Counted from the first letter of the stretch, positions 47,294 through 58,229 are shown. The stretch is DNA of 64,000 bases from Tessaracoccus lapidicaptus (GCF_001693815.1 NZ_MBQD01000021.1:1-64000); one strand, 5' to 3'. The notes: generated by a model from the sequence alone, not told the origin. A program made the numbers and translations.

Positions 47294-47917
47294 ATGTTCA
47301 CGAAGATCCGCACGATGTGGGGTGGCTTCAGCGAGCGCCACCCGGAGCTGTCCAAGTTCCTCATGTTCTTCATCCTCAGCAACGGCGTGACCGTGCTGCA
47401 GATCGTCGTCATGCCCGTGTTCCGCGCCATCTTCGGCCGGACCTCGCTCATCGACACCAACTTCCAGGTGTGGCCCGTCGGCTCCAACGTCGACGGCTCG
47501 CAGTACTACGTGTTCGACTACGCCGCGGGCGCCCTGCCCGACGGCGGGGGCGGCCTCGCGTACTTCCTGGCCGTGCAGCTGGCCATCCTCATCGCGCAGG
47601 TGATCAACTTCTTCGCGCAGCGCACCATCACGTTCAAGTCCAACAGCAGCATCTGGCGCGCCGCGTTCTGGTACCTCGTCGCCTATCTCGTCATCACCCT
47701 GGTGGCCGCCGCCGCCCAGGGCTTCTACAAGGCGCCGATCTACACCTTCCTCATCGATACCCTCGGCTGGGGTCAGACGGGCGAGACCGCCGCGGACATC
47801 CTCACGATGATCATCAACGCGGCCATCTCGTTCTGGGTGTTCTACCCCATCTTCAAGGTGATCTTCCGGCAGGAGCCGGTCGCCGACGAGAAGCCCGCCG
47901 AGCAGCCCGCAGCCTGA
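47294..47917 (+). CDS. GtrA-like membrane protein
   Basis: A 207-residue membrane protein with four predicted segments. An FLMFFILSNGVTVLQIVVMPVF segment and a later VINFFAQRTITFKS motif are typical of GtrA-family proteins. These are thought to move polyprenyl-linked sugars across the membrane. The family is usually near 130-150 residues; a ~45-residue extracytoplasmic loop (about 50-90) accounts for the extra length. AAGGAG precedes ATG. It lies 21 bp after GH3 and 13 bp before GT2, which supports a glycan-lipid role. Confidence 0.8.
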   Translation: MFTKIRTMWGGFSERHPELSKFLMFFILSNGVTVLQIVVMPVFRAIFGRTSLIDTNFQVWPVGSNVDGSQYYVFDYAAGALPDGGGGLAYFLAVQLAILIAQVINFFAQRTITFKSNSSIWRAAFWYLVAYLVITLVAAAAQGFYKAPIYTFLIDTLGWGQTGETAADILTMIINAAISFWVFYPIFKVIFRQEPVADEKPAEQPAA

Positions 47918-47930
47918 GAGGAGCCGGACC

Positions 47931-48935
47931 GTGACGACGTTGACCGTGGTCGTGCCGAGCTACAACTCGAGCGACTACCTGCACCGCTGCCTGGATTCGA
48001 TGCTGCCGTTCGACGACGACCTCGAGGTCATCGTCGTCAACGACGGCTCCACCGACGACACGTCCGCCATCGCGCATCGGTACGCGGCTGACCACGCCGG
48101 GCGGGTGCGCGTCGTGGACAAGCCCAACGGGGGCCACGGCTCGGCCGTCAACGCAGGCCTGGACGCGGCGACCGGCCGCTACTTCCGGGTCGTCGACAGC
48201 GACGATTGGCTGGACCGCGACGCGCTCACGGCCCTGCTCGGGGTCCTGCGCGGCCAGGACCGGCTCGACCTCGTCGTGAGCAACTTCGTGTACGAGAAGG
48301 AGGGCCGAGAGCGGCGCCACGCGATGCGGTACCGCTCGACGCTCCCCCGGAACCGCGAGTTCGGTTGGGAGGAGGTGGGCCGCTTCCGGCCCGACCAGGG
48401 CATGCTCATGCACTCCCTCACGTACCGCACGGCCGTGCTGCGCAACTCCGGCATGCGGCTGCCCGAACACACGTTCTACGTCGACAACCTCTACGCGTTC
48501 GTGCCGCTGCCCTACGTCCGGCGCATGCGTTACCTCGACGTCGACCTCTACCGTTACCACATCGGCCGCTCGGACCAGTCGGTCAACGAGTCCGTCATGC
48601 TGCGCCGGCTCGATCAGCAGCTCACGGTCAACCGGCTCATGATCGAGGCGCTCCCCTCGCCCGGGTCGACGCCGAAGGCCCTGCACCGCTACCTGGTGCA
48701 CTACCTCGGGCTCGTGTGCGGGGTCTCCTCAATCATGCTGATCCGCGCCGGCGCGCCGGAGCATCTGCGCATGAAGCGTGACCTCTGGCGGGACCTTCGG
48801 GCCGCGCACGCACCCGCCCATCGTCGGCTGCGTCGCAGCAGCATCGGCGCGCTGGTCAACCTGCCCGGGCGGACCGGGCGCAGGGTGTCGGTCTGGGCCT
48901 ACCTGGCCGCGCAGCGGGTGGTCGGCTTCAACTGA
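47931..48935 (+). CDS. Glycosyltransferase family 2
   Basis: A 334-residue inverting glycosyltransferase with a GT-A fold. TVVVPSYNSSDYL opens it, VIVVNDGSTDDT is the nucleotide-binding turn and VVDSDDWLD is the DxD-type metal site. The region DNLYAF with an aromatic lipid-facing helix is usual for bacterial surface-glycan enzymes. The donor and acceptor are unknown. It starts with GTG after AGAGGAG. Its end overlaps the convergent histidine-kinase gene by eight bases. Confidence 0.88.
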   Translation: MTTLTVVVPSYNSSDYLHRCLDSMLPFDDDLEVIVVNDGSTDDTSAIAHRYAADHAGRVRVVDKPNGGHGSAVNAGLDAATGRYFRVVDSDDWLDRDALTALLGVLRGQDRLDLVVSNFVYEKEGRERRHAMRYRSTLPRNREFGWEEVGRFRPDQGMLMHSLTYRTAVLRNSGMRLPEHTFYVDNLYAFVPLPYVRRMRYLDVDLYRYHIGRSDQSVNESVMLRRLDQQLTVNRLMIEALPSPGSTPKALHRYLVHYLGLVCGVSSIMLIRAGAPEHLRMKRDLWRDLRAAHAPAHRRLRRSSIGALVNLPGRTGRRVSVWAYLAAQRVVGFN

Positions 48936-50229
48936 GCGGCAGGAGAACCGTGAGCGTGAACCAGTTGTCGCGGGCGGTGACGGTGGCCTGACCGCCGTAC
49001 TTCTCGGCCGCGTGCCAGATGCTCTTGAGCCCGAGGCCGTGAGTGCCGCCCACCTTGCGGGTGGCCAGTTCGCCCTCCTTGTAGCGCAGTTCGCCGTCGA
49101 AGTAGTTCTCGAACCTGCACACGACGAAGCGGGCCTGGTTGTGCACCGCGACGCGGATGATCCGGTGCTCGGGGTCCTCGAGCCGCTGCACGGACTCGAT
49201 GGCGTTGTCCAGCGCGTTGCCGAGGATGCTGGCCAGGTCCATGACGTCGACGAAGCCCAGCGCTGTGCCGTCCGCCACGCACGTGAAGTTGATGCCCCGG
49301 GATCGGCAGTAGCGGGCCTTGGAGGTCAGCACGGTGTCGAGCACCGGGTTGCCCGTGTCGAACGCCGCGCCGAACTGGTCCAGCGACTCCTCCAGCGCGT
49401 CGAGCTGCCGCCCGCGTTTCTCGGGGTCGAGTTCGACCCGGATGACCGCGAGGTGGTGCTTGAGGTCGTGTGAGGCGCGGCTGACGAGCTCGATGTCGCG
49501 CTTGGCGGCCAGGTACTGGTCGTGTTGCGTGCGCAGGATGGCGTCCATGGCCGCGAGTTCGAGGTCGGCCCGCTGCTTGCGCAGCTGCTCGTGCTGGGCG
49601 TAGAGGGCGATGTAGCCGGCGAGGTCGACCAGGGTGCGGATGTAGAACACCTCGATCGAGATCTCGCCGCTGAACGGCGTGTTGGGGGTCACGAAGCTGA
49701 GGTTGCTGAGCGCGAAGGTCGTGACCGCCATCGCGACGGCGATGCTGAGCATGCGCGGCCCCACGGCCGGCGCCGTCCCGTCGAAGTGCCTGCGCTCCAG
49801 CACGTGGGCAGCCCCGAACGCCGCGGCGTACAGCACCACCAACACGATGGTCGGGATGAGACCCTCCACGCCCGGCTCGGGGTGGAAGTAGAAGGCGTGG
49901 ATCTGCCACTCGAGCGAGGCGACGAGCTCGGCCAGCACGAACGCTCGAGCGGCCACGTAGCCGACGTCGCGGAGACCGACGGTGGTGGCGGCCGCCATGA
50001 GCCCCACCATGCCCGCGACAGCCAACGCCATTCCGACGGTCCACAGGTGCAGGGGCAGGGTCCCGGCGAACAGCTGGATGCCGACCAGCGCAGCCAGACC
50101 GACGGCGAGCGTGGCGGCCGTGCCGACCACACCCCACCGCCTCGGCAGCACGAGGATGTAGACCATGCAGGCGAGCCACTCCGCCAACCCGGTGATCTCA
50201 CGGGGAATGTTCGGCAGGACCTCGGTCAC
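48928..50229 (-). CDS. GHKL sensor histidine kinase, AgrC-like
   Basis: A 433-residue kinase. Residues 10-210 contain about six membrane segments, a polytopic sensor with no large outside domain, as in peptide-sensing AgrC. The phosphoacceptor is His254 in SRASHDLKHHLAVIR, the HDxKHHL box of this family. The ATPase domain has LGNALDNAIES and GTHGLGLKSI. It begins with GTG and overlaps the response-regulator stop by four bases. The signal could be a peptide or a membrane/glycan cue. Confidence 0.9.
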   Translation of the reverse strand: MTEVLPNIPREITGLAEWLACMVYILVLPRRWGVVGTAATLAVGLAALVGIQLFAGTLPLHLWTVGMALAVAGMVGLMAAATTVGLRDVGYVAARAFVLAELVASLEWQIHAFYFHPEPGVEGLIPTIVLVVLYAAAFGAAHVLERRHFDGTAPAVGPRMLSIAVAMAVTTFALSNLSFVTPNTPFSGEISIEVFYIRTLVDLAGYIALYAQHEQLRKQRADLELAAMDAILRTQHDQYLAAKRDIELVSRASHDLKHHLAVIRVELDPEKRGRQLDALEESLDQFGAAFDTGNPVLDTVLTSKARYCRSRGINFTCVADGTALGFVDVMDLASILGNALDNAIESVQRLEDPEHRIIRVAVHNQARFVVCRFENYFDGELRYKEGELATRKVGGTHGLGLKSIWHAAEKYGGQATVTARDNWFTLTVLLPLS

Positions 50230-50939
50230 GCGGGGTTCCCGCCGAAGTAGCCGGTGAGCGCCTCGAGGAAGGGCTTCTTGCGGGCGCGGCTGACGGGCAG
50301 GGAGATGCCCCCCGTGAGGCGGGACTCGCCGTTGCTGAAGCCCTCCACATGGCGCAGGTTGACCAGCAGGAAGCTGTTGGAGCGGTAGAAGCCGCGTGAC
50401 TCGAGCTGGGCCGCCATCTCCTTGAGTGTGCCGATCATCGACAGCTTGCCGTCGGCCATGTGGAACACGAGGCGGTGCTTGATGCTCTCGATGTAGAGGA
50501 CGTCGGCGAGATTGACGCGCAGCACCTCGCCGCCGACGCTGAGCACGATGTGGTCCTCGCGGGCCCGGTCCAGACGCTCCAGAGAACGCTTGAGCTCCTG
50601 TGAGAACGCGAAGTACGGCACCGGCTTGAGCAGGTAGCTCAGGGCGTCGACCTCGTAGCCCTTGATCGCGAACTGCGCCATGTTGGTGACGAAGATGAGG
50701 ATGACCCCGGGGTCGACCTCCCGGATGAGCCGGGCCGTCGCGAAGCCGTCGAGGTTGTCCATCTGGACGTCGAGGAAGATGATGTCGAAACGCGGGCGGT
50801 AGGCGGCCGTCAGCTCCGATCCGTCGGCGAACTCCTCGACGGCGAACTGCACGCCGTGCTCGTGCTCGTAGCGAGCCAGGTACGACTGCAGGAGGTGTCG
50901 GCTCTCCTGCTGGTCGTCGACCACTCCGATGCGGATCAT
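50226..50939 (-). CDS. LytTR-family response regulator
   Basis: A 237-residue regulator with a CheY-like receiver and a C-terminal LytTR DNA-binding domain. The phosphoacceptor is Asp57 in FDIIFLDVQMD. The LytTR domain (about 130-235) shows LYIESIKHRLVFHMADGK and FYRSNSFLLVNLRHVEGF. Proteins of this class bind pairs of about 9-bp direct repeats 21-22 bp apart, a pattern found upstream of two nearby GH3 genes. It lies upstream of and overlaps its kinase gene, and is divergent from glf. Confidence 0.93.
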   Translation of the reverse strand: MIRIGVVDDQQESRHLLQSYLARYEHEHGVQFAVEEFADGSELTAAYRPRFDIIFLDVQMDNLDGFATARLIREVDPGVILIFVTNMAQFAIKGYEVDALSYLLKPVPYFAFSQELKRSLERLDRAREDHIVLSVGGEVLRVNLADVLYIESIKHRLVFHMADGKLSMIGTLKEMAAQLESRGFYRSNSFLLVNLRHVEGFSNGESRLTGGISLPVSRARKKPFLEALTGYFGGNPA

Positions 50940-51008
50940 GCACGCTCCTTCCGGGTCCCACAGAGTATCAATCGCGACCCCGCGGAGCGCTGGTAGCCTC
51001 GCCCCTGA

Positions 51009-52169
<1,161 letters not shown>

Positions 52170-52210
52170 GCGCGGTCGCTCCTCGCCGCACACCCGGCTC
52201 CGCGACACCG

Positions 52211-52259
52211 GACGACGAAGGGCGGGACCCGCGTTGCGCGGACCCCACCCTTCGTCGTT
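52211..52259. terminator. Bidirectional terminator between glf and the permuted GH3 gene
   Basis: A very long hairpin (about 20 bp with a few mismatches, TTG loop region) between two convergent genes. The arms begin ACGACGAAGGG and end CCCTTCGTCGT. Confidence 0.8.
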
Positions 52260-52281
52260 CGACCGTCGGTCGGCGGCTCGC

Positions 52282-55239
52282 CTAGACGGAGGCCCCGGTG
52301 CCGCTGTGGCGACGCACCCGACGCCACACCAGGAATGCCCCCAGGAGGACCAGGGCACCCAGCACTGCCGTGACCGCGTACTGGACGTAGACCCAGGTCG
52401 GCGGCGTGTAGTCCACCGTCGTGCCCGGGGCGAGCCCGTTCATGGCGTTGGAGTTGGCGACCGTGTAGAGGATGTTCTGCGTCGCGTTCCGGATGTCGGT
52501 GACCGCCTTCGCCGAGGATGTGTCGTTGAACGACTTCGACGGCTGGAACGTCAGCGTCAGGTCGGTACCGGCGCTGATGCCCTGGTTCGGGTTCATGTAT
52601 GGGTACAGGTTGAAGTCCGAGATCGCGAAGCCCTCGAAGCCCCACTCGCCGCGCAGCACGTTCGTCATGAGAGCCTCGGAGCCGCCGGCCCACGTGGTCC
52701 CGATGCGGTTGAACGAGCTCATGACGCCGCCGGCGCCGATCGTCGTCTCCTCGATGGTGCCGTTCTCGTCGGCGATGTAGGTGACGTCCATCGAGATGTT
52801 CTTCACCGCCATCTCGAAGGGCTTCAGGTAGAGCTCACGAATGGTCTGCTCGGTGGCCCAAGTGGCGATGCCGTTGTTGACGCGGTTGGTCTCCTGCTCG
52901 TTGAGCGCGAAGTGCTTGAGCATCGTGTAGACGCCCTTCTCCGCGACGCCGTTGGCCACGGCGGTGAGCATCGCGCCGGAGAGGTGGGGATCCTCCGAGT
53001 AGTACTCGAAGTTGCGGCCCCCGAAGGGCGAGCGGTGCAGGTTGGCCGCCGGGGCGTACCAGCCGTTGATGCCCTTGTGCAGCGCCTCGTTACCGAGCAT
53101 GCGCCCCATCTCCGCGCCCAGGTCGACGTCCCAGGTCTGCGCGATGAGGAACTGCGACGGGTAGGCCACGCCGTTGATCGACGAGTTGATGAAGGACGAG
53201 AAGCCGGCGGGGCCGTCGGGCTCCAGGGTCTGCGGCTTGGCGATCGACCCGATGCCGGCGGTCTGGTAGGCGCCGTTGAGCAGCAGGTCCGTCATCTCGG
53301 AGACCGTGAGCGAGTCCATGATCTCGGCCCACAACGGGTCGTCCTTCGCGAGACCGCGCATGTCGATCAGCGTGAGGTCCGAGTCCGCGCCCGTCGTCGG
53401 CTTGTCGCCGTCGAACGCGTCGGCTGCCGCCTCGTGGTCCCACGGGGCGAACCCTGCGACGACGGCCTCATCGGCGACGAACTGGTCGGCCGTCGGGGCC
53501 TTCGGGAAGGTGCCGGCGAAGTCGGCGCGCGACATCGACAGGATCTTGCCCTCCTGCGGCTCGCTGGTGAACTGCGCCGACACGTCGTCGAACTGGTTGG
53601 TCACCTCCGCGAGGTCGGTGGAGCGCTGGTTGTCGCCGGAGTAGACGACGTCCTCGGCCACCGTGTACGTGATGGGCTCGACGCCCGGGGCGACGGTGTG
53701 CGAATCGGTGCGCAGGCTGATGACGTAGTCGCCTGCCTCGAGGACGTAGGCGCGCTCGCCCAGGTGGTCGTAGGACGCCATGTCCTCGACGGGGAGCTCG
53801 AGGGTCAGCGTCTCGGAGGCGCCGGGCTCGAGGAGGCCGGTCTTGTCGAACGCCCCGAGCACGACCTCGGACTTCTCGATGCCGCCGTCGGTGTAGGGCG
53901 CCGTGTAGTAGAGCTCGACCACGTCCTTGCCCGCGACGTCACCGGTGTTGGTGACCTCGACCTGGACGGAAATGGTGCCGTCGACGTCGCCGGTCTCGGT
54001 GGAGACGATCTCCCAGGCGAAGTCGCTGTAGCTCAGGCCGTAACCGAACGGGTACACCACGGCCTCGTCGTAGTCGATGAAGCCCTCGGCCGCGGCGGTC
54101 TCGTAGTAGCGGTAGCCGATGTAGATGCCCTCGGCGTAGTTCACGAAGGGCGCGTCGGAGGTCAGCGTCGCGTTGGACGTGGCCTGCTCGACGGCCGACA
54201 CCGGGTAGGAGGCCTCGATGTTGTCGTAGACGAACCCGCCGAAGTTGGCGTAGGTCGGGTCCGCCGTGAAGTCGGCGGCCCACACGTCGGCGGTGCGTCC
54301 GGAGGGGTTCACCTCGCCGGTCAGGATGCTGCCCAGAGCGTCGAACCCGCTCGCGCCGGGGGAACCGGCCAGCAGGACCGCGTCGACGCCGGGATCGTCC
54401 TGGACGTCGCCCATCTCGATGGTCGTGGAGGCGTTGACCACCACGACGACCGTCTCGAAGGACTCCTTGGCGAGCTCGATGAGGTCGCGCTCGTCCTGGT
54501 TCAGCTCGAGCTGGTGCTGGCCCTCGGCCGCGTTGTCGTCCCAGTCCGTCATGTCGCGGGTCAGGTCGCCGCCCTCGCCGCCGGGGCGGCCGATGTAGAT
54601 GATGGCGGCGTCGGAGTAGTCCGCGAACGAGCCCTGGAGGGCCTCGTAGTCGCCGACCGGCAGCTCGCCGATGTTGTAGCTCGACGCGCCGGGGTTGTCC
54701 ATCTCGATGTGCCCGCGCCGGTTCTCGGCGGAGAAGGCCTCGATCGCCGCGTAGACCTGATCGTTGACCTGGAAGCCGGCGTTCTCGAGCCCGGCCCGGG
54801 CGGTGACCGCGGACCGGGTGTCGACCGAGCCGGACCCGGCGCCGCCGAAGACGGGATCGGCCGCCGCACGGCCGAGCATCGTCACCCGCGACGCGGACGC
54901 GAGCGGCAGCGCGCCCGACTCGTTCTTGGCCAGCACGATGCCACCGGCCGCGATCTCCTCGACCAGGTCCCTGGCGGCGGCGTCGACCTCGTCCATGCTG
55001 GCGAAGTCCGAGGTGTAGTACTCGGTGTCCCAGTCAGCCGATTCCTCGGAGTTGGTGAAGGTGTAGGTGCCGGACCCGAGCTGGGACGCGACCCATCCGC
55101 CTCCGACGACGAGCGCCACGTTCGCGGCGACGATCAGTGCGGTCACCGTGGCGAGCACGGGGATCCAGATCCACAGGAACTTCTTGTTCGACATGGGCGC
55201 CTTCTGGCGACCGGTGTCCTTCTTCGGTCGGGCGTTCAC
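52282..55239 (-). CDS. Membrane-anchored GH3 enzyme with permuted domain order
   Basis: A 985-residue GH3 protein whose domains are in the reverse of the usual order. Residues 21-48 are a membrane anchor. The alpha/beta sandwich (normally second) fills about 97-330 (GGIVLAKNESGALPL). The Fn3-like domain is at about 398-530 (YPFGYGLSYS), and the catalytic barrel comes last at about 640-925. The barrel has EPDGPAGF, NLHRSPFGGRNFEYYSEDP, KHFALNEQE and the nucleophile Asp875 in FAISDFN. A second membrane segment (952-972) ends in VWRRVRR. The enzyme should face outward, held by both ends. The same inverted order is known in Ruminococcus albus and Butyrivibrio GH3s. Confidence 0.9.
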   Translation of the reverse strand: MNARPKKDTGRQKAPMSNKKFLWIWIPVLATVTALIVAANVALVVGGGWVASQLGSGTYTFTNSEESADWDTEYYTSDFASMDEVDAAARDLVEEIAAGGIVLAKNESGALPLASASRVTMLGRAAADPVFGGAGSGSVDTRSAVTARAGLENAGFQVNDQVYAAIEAFSAENRRGHIEMDNPGASSYNIGELPVGDYEALQGSFADYSDAAIIYIGRPGGEGGDLTRDMTDWDDNAAEGQHQLELNQDERDLIELAKESFETVVVVVNASTTIEMGDVQDDPGVDAVLLAGSPGASGFDALGSILTGEVNPSGRTADVWAADFTADPTYANFGGFVYDNIEASYPVSAVEQATSNATLTSDAPFVNYAEGIYIGYRYYETAAAEGFIDYDEAVVYPFGYGLSYSDFAWEIVSTETGDVDGTISVQVEVTNTGDVAGKDVVELYYTAPYTDGGIEKSEVVLGAFDKTGLLEPGASETLTLELPVEDMASYDHLGERAYVLEAGDYVISLRTDSHTVAPGVEPITYTVAEDVVYSGDNQRSTDLAEVTNQFDDVSAQFTSEPQEGKILSMSRADFAGTFPKAPTADQFVADEAVVAGFAPWDHEAAADAFDGDKPTTGADSDLTLIDMRGLAKDDPLWAEIMDSLTVSEMTDLLLNGAYQTAGIGSIAKPQTLEPDGPAGFSSFINSSINGVAYPSQFLIAQTWDVDLGAEMGRMLGNEALHKGINGWYAPAANLHRSPFGGRNFEYYSEDPHLSGAMLTAVANGVAEKGVYTMLKHFALNEQETNRVNNGIATWATEQTIRELYLKPFEMAVKNISMDVTYIADENGTIEETTIGAGGVMSSFNRIGTTWAGGSEALMTNVLRGEWGFEGFAISDFNLYPYMNPNQGISAGTDLTLTFQPSKSFNDTSSAKAVTDIRNATQNILYTVANSNAMNGLAPGTTVDYTPPTWVYVQYAVTAVLGALVLLGAFLVWRRVRRHSGTGASV

Positions 55240-55285
55240 TACTTACTCTCCTTCGAGGGCGGCGGGATGGGGAGTCCGCGGAGGA

Positions 55286-55696
55286 CTACTCGGTGACCTC
55301 GGTGATGTTGCCGTCCTGGTCGATCTGCCAGGTCTTGCCGGTCTCGGCGGAGTCGGCCTCGATGGTGAAGTCGCCACCATCGATCTCGATCGTCCCCTGG
55401 ACGCGGGAGGTCGCCTCGGAGTAGGTGTACGGCATCACGAGGAGCCCGTACTTGACGGTGGGGGCGTCGACGTCGCTCGCGAGCATGACCTGGGCCCAGT
55501 CGTCGTCCTCGAGAGCCTCGAGGACGGTCAGGCGGGCGTTCTCCAGGTCCTCGGCCACGTCGACGGACGCGGCGGCCTGGCTGCTCTGGGTCGCGGTGCC
55601 GGCGCCGTTGTCGCTGGAGCACGCGGTGACGCCGAGGGCGCCGGTGAGGGCGATGAGCAGGCCGAGGCCGGTGGTCAGGATCTTGTTGGTGTTCAC
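55286..55696 (-). CDS. Small lipoprotein of unknown function
   Basis: A 136-residue lipoprotein with signal peptide and lipobox VTAC (Cys26), then a Ser/Thr/Ala/Gln linker. The mature ~90 residues contain a helix (ENARLTVLEALEDDDW) and two to three strands ending GKTWQIDQDGNITEV. I do not recognise the family. It lies 46 bp upstream of the permuted GH3 gene and after a terminator hairpin, so it is probably co-transcribed with that enzyme and may be its surface partner. Confidence 0.8.
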   Translation of the reverse strand: MNTNKILTTGLGLLIALTGALGVTACSSDNGAGTATQSSQAAASVDVAEDLENARLTVLEALEDDDWAQVMLASDVDAPTVKYGLLVMPYTYSEATSRVQGTIEIDGGDFTIEADSAETGKTWQIDQDGNITEVTE

Positions 55697-55745
55697 AGCT
55701 ACTCCTTGTGGTCTCTGGCCGTGGGCTCATCCCGCGGCCGATGGT

Positions 55746-55780
55746 GGGGGTGGCCGGCGATACCTCCGCCGGCCACCCCC
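55746..55780 (-). terminator. Terminator or attenuator after the GH3 lipoprotein gene
   Basis: A perfect 14-bp stem (55746-55759 with 55767-55780) and 7-nt loop. It sits 13 bp past the GH3 stop and only 50 bp before the next gene, so it may tune read-through rather than end the operon. Confidence 0.75.
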
Positions 55781-55793
55781 TCGGGTGTTCGCG

Positions 55794-58187
55794 TCAGCCG
55801 GCGATCGGGCCGGCGTAGTTCAGACCGAAGCCGTAGTCGTACACGTTGCCGTTGGCGTCGGTGTAGGGCGTCATGTCCTTGGCGACGTCCTCGAACTGCG
55901 CCTCGACGGTGTCCATGTTCGCGGGGAACTGGATCGGCAGACGACCCTGGGGCTCGTAGAGGCCCAGCGACACCTCGATCAGCGCCTGGTCGCTCGTGCC
56001 GAAGCCGACAACGATAGCGTCAGACTCCGCCTCGAACTCTGCCGGGATGACCGGGTTGGTCGCCTTGACGACGGTGACGACCGGGATGTCCTTCCCGCTC
56101 GCCTCGACGGCGGCCACCGCACGCTCGAACGCGTCGAGGTCGGCCGCGTTGGCGATGCGCGAGGTGTTGCCGAAGTAGGAGCGGTTCTGCTTCGTGCCGT
56201 CGGGGAGCAGGTCGCCCGAGATCGACTCCTTGCGGACGTTCTCGCCGTCGGCGGTGTAGGGGCGGTACTGCAGCGAGATCGGGTACCACTCGTCGGTCTC
56301 CAGATCGTGGCCGATGTTGGAGAAGTTGCCGCCGTTGTCCGGGCTGTCCATGCCGACCAGGACGAGGTCGACGTTGCTGAGATCGGGGGCGGTGTAGCTC
56401 GTGACGACGCCGTCGGCATCGGTCACGGCCTCATCGGTGACGACGGTGCCGAAGTACTGCTCGGCGACCTCGACGTCGATGCTGGGGCCCTCGGTGTACT
56501 CGCCGGGGCCGAACGCGCTGGCGAAGCCGTTGCTGTAGGACCGCGGGATGTAGACGGTCTTGTCGGACCAGTCGGCGGCCTCGGCGGCTGCGATGGTACC
56601 GCCGTCGTTCTTGACCATCACGACCGAGTCGAGCTGCGCGGCATAGCCGGCCTCGATCTTGTCCTCGCTGGCGAGGACCTTCGCGGACTCCTCGGGATCG
56701 AGGAAGGCGCTCTCGTAGAGACCGGGGTTGAAGAGCATGGAGAGGATGCGGGCGCCCGACTCCTGGAAGCGGGTCTCCGCGTCCACCTCGAGCTCACCGG
56801 CTTCGAACTTCTGCTGCCACAGGTCAGCGGCCTCGAGGATGAAGGTCGCGTCGTTGACGCCACCGAACATGTCGTGACCGGTACCGAGCACCTCCAGGTA
56901 GCGCTCCGCGGGGGTGAGATCCTCCGCGCCCCAGGCCATGCCGAAGAACGCGCCCTCGTCCTTGGAGCCGCTCATGACGCCCCAGTCGGTGACGACGACG
57001 CCCTCGTAGGCGTTGTCCTTGCGCAGGATGTCCATGCGGCCGTTGTCGTAGGCGGTGCCGATGCGCTCACCGAACAGCGGCTCGCCGTCGGCGTTCAGCG
57101 CGATGGAGTACGCGGTCATGACGGCCGCCGAATCGAGGGAGCCGAGGAAGCCAGCGGCGTGCTCGTCGAAGTTGTCGCCCGGGTAGACGCCGTACTTGCC
57201 GGCGTCGGTGTGGCCCTCGCGGCCGCCCTCACCGGGTCCGTCGCCGGCCCAGTGCTTGATCATCGCGTTGACCGACTCGGGGCCCCACACGTCCTCGCCG
57301 CCGGTGCCCTGGAAGCCGTCGACGTAGGCCGCCGCGAGCTCCGTGTTCTGCGCGACGTCCTCACCGAACGTGCCGCCGACGCGGAGCCAGCGGGGCTCAG
57401 TCGCGAGGTCGATCTGCGGGCTCAGCGCGGTCGCGATCCCGAGGGCGCGGTACTCGGCCGAGGCCATCTCGCCGAAGTTCTGAGTGTGCTCCGCGTTGAA
57501 GGTCGCGGCGAGACCGAGGTTCGAGGGCCAGCGCGAGATGTCGGCGCCCTCGGCGTTGTAGCCGCCGGAGCCGGCGGTCGACCGCGGGTCGGACGCGAAG
57601 TTGACCGGCACGTACGGGGTGTCCTCGGTGGCCAGGGTCTCGACGAAGGCCTGCATCTCGTTGACCCAGGGAACGGTGACCTTGGCGTCGCTGCCGGCCG
57701 CGTTGAGGACGGCGCGCAGGTTCGACTCGGACAGGTAGGTCTTCTGGGCGTCGGTCAGGCCGTCCTGCGGCGTGCGCTCGTGCGAGCTGAACAGCATGAG
57801 GCCCGCGATCTGCTCGATCGACATGTCGTCGGCGAGGTCGGCCGCGCGCTCAGTGGCCTCGACGCGCCAGTCCTCCCACGTGTCGAGCTCGCCGTTGGCG
57901 TTCATGTCCTTGAACGCGTAGGTCGCGCCGTCGATCTCCTCCTCGAGCAGCGTGATGCCACTCTCGGCGCCGTACGACAGGGTCGGGCCATCGCCTGGGT
58001 TGTCGACGACCATGAACGTCGTGGTGCCGTCGGTGACCTCACGCTCGGTGTAGGAACCCGAAGCGGCCTGCTGCGACGTGGCAGCCGGCGCGGAGGACTC
58101 GTCGCCCTCCGGGGTCGCGCTGCAGCCCGACAAGGCCATGGCGGCGATGCCGGCGAAGGCAATGATGCGCGTGGCGGGACGCTTCAT
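55794..58187 (-). CDS. GH3 family lipoprotein
   Basis: A 797-residue surface GH3 enzyme. A 22-residue lipoprotein signal ends in the lipobox LSGC, and a Ser/Ala/Gln linker follows. The barrel includes MSIEQIAGLMLF, ALSPQIDLATEPRW, KHWAGDGPGEGGREGH and the nucleophile in GVVVTDWGVMSG. The sandwich domain ends with GRLPIQFPANMDTV and YDYGFGLNY. There is no Fn3 domain. Domain order is normal, unlike its downstream neighbour. A start 14 codons upstream follows a better GAGGAG site, but the signal peptide fits the start at 58187. Confidence 0.9.
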   Translation of the reverse strand: MKRPATRIIAFAGIAAMALSGCSATPEGDESSAPAATSQQAASGSYTEREVTDGTTTFMVVDNPGDGPTLSYGAESGITLLEEEIDGATYAFKDMNANGELDTWEDWRVEATERAADLADDMSIEQIAGLMLFSSHERTPQDGLTDAQKTYLSESNLRAVLNAAGSDAKVTVPWVNEMQAFVETLATEDTPYVPVNFASDPRSTAGSGGYNAEGADISRWPSNLGLAATFNAEHTQNFGEMASAEYRALGIATALSPQIDLATEPRWLRVGGTFGEDVAQNTELAAAYVDGFQGTGGEDVWGPESVNAMIKHWAGDGPGEGGREGHTDAGKYGVYPGDNFDEHAAGFLGSLDSAAVMTAYSIALNADGEPLFGERIGTAYDNGRMDILRKDNAYEGVVVTDWGVMSGSKDEGAFFGMAWGAEDLTPAERYLEVLGTGHDMFGGVNDATFILEAADLWQQKFEAGELEVDAETRFQESGARILSMLFNPGLYESAFLDPEESAKVLASEDKIEAGYAAQLDSVVMVKNDGGTIAAAEAADWSDKTVYIPRSYSNGFASAFGPGEYTEGPSIDVEVAEQYFGTVVTDEAVTDADGVVTSYTAPDLSNVDLVLVGMDSPDNGGNFSNIGHDLETDEWYPISLQYRPYTADGENVRKESISGDLLPDGTKQNRSYFGNTSRIANAADLDAFERAVAAVEASGKDIPVVTVVKATNPVIPAEFEAESDAIVVGFGTSDQALIEVSLGLYEPQGRLPIQFPANMDTVEAQFEDVAKDMTPYTDANGNVYDYGFGLNYAGPIAG

Positions 58188-58229
58188 CGGACGCCCCCCT
58201 GCACTCGCGCTCTGGTGAACCTTCATCAC

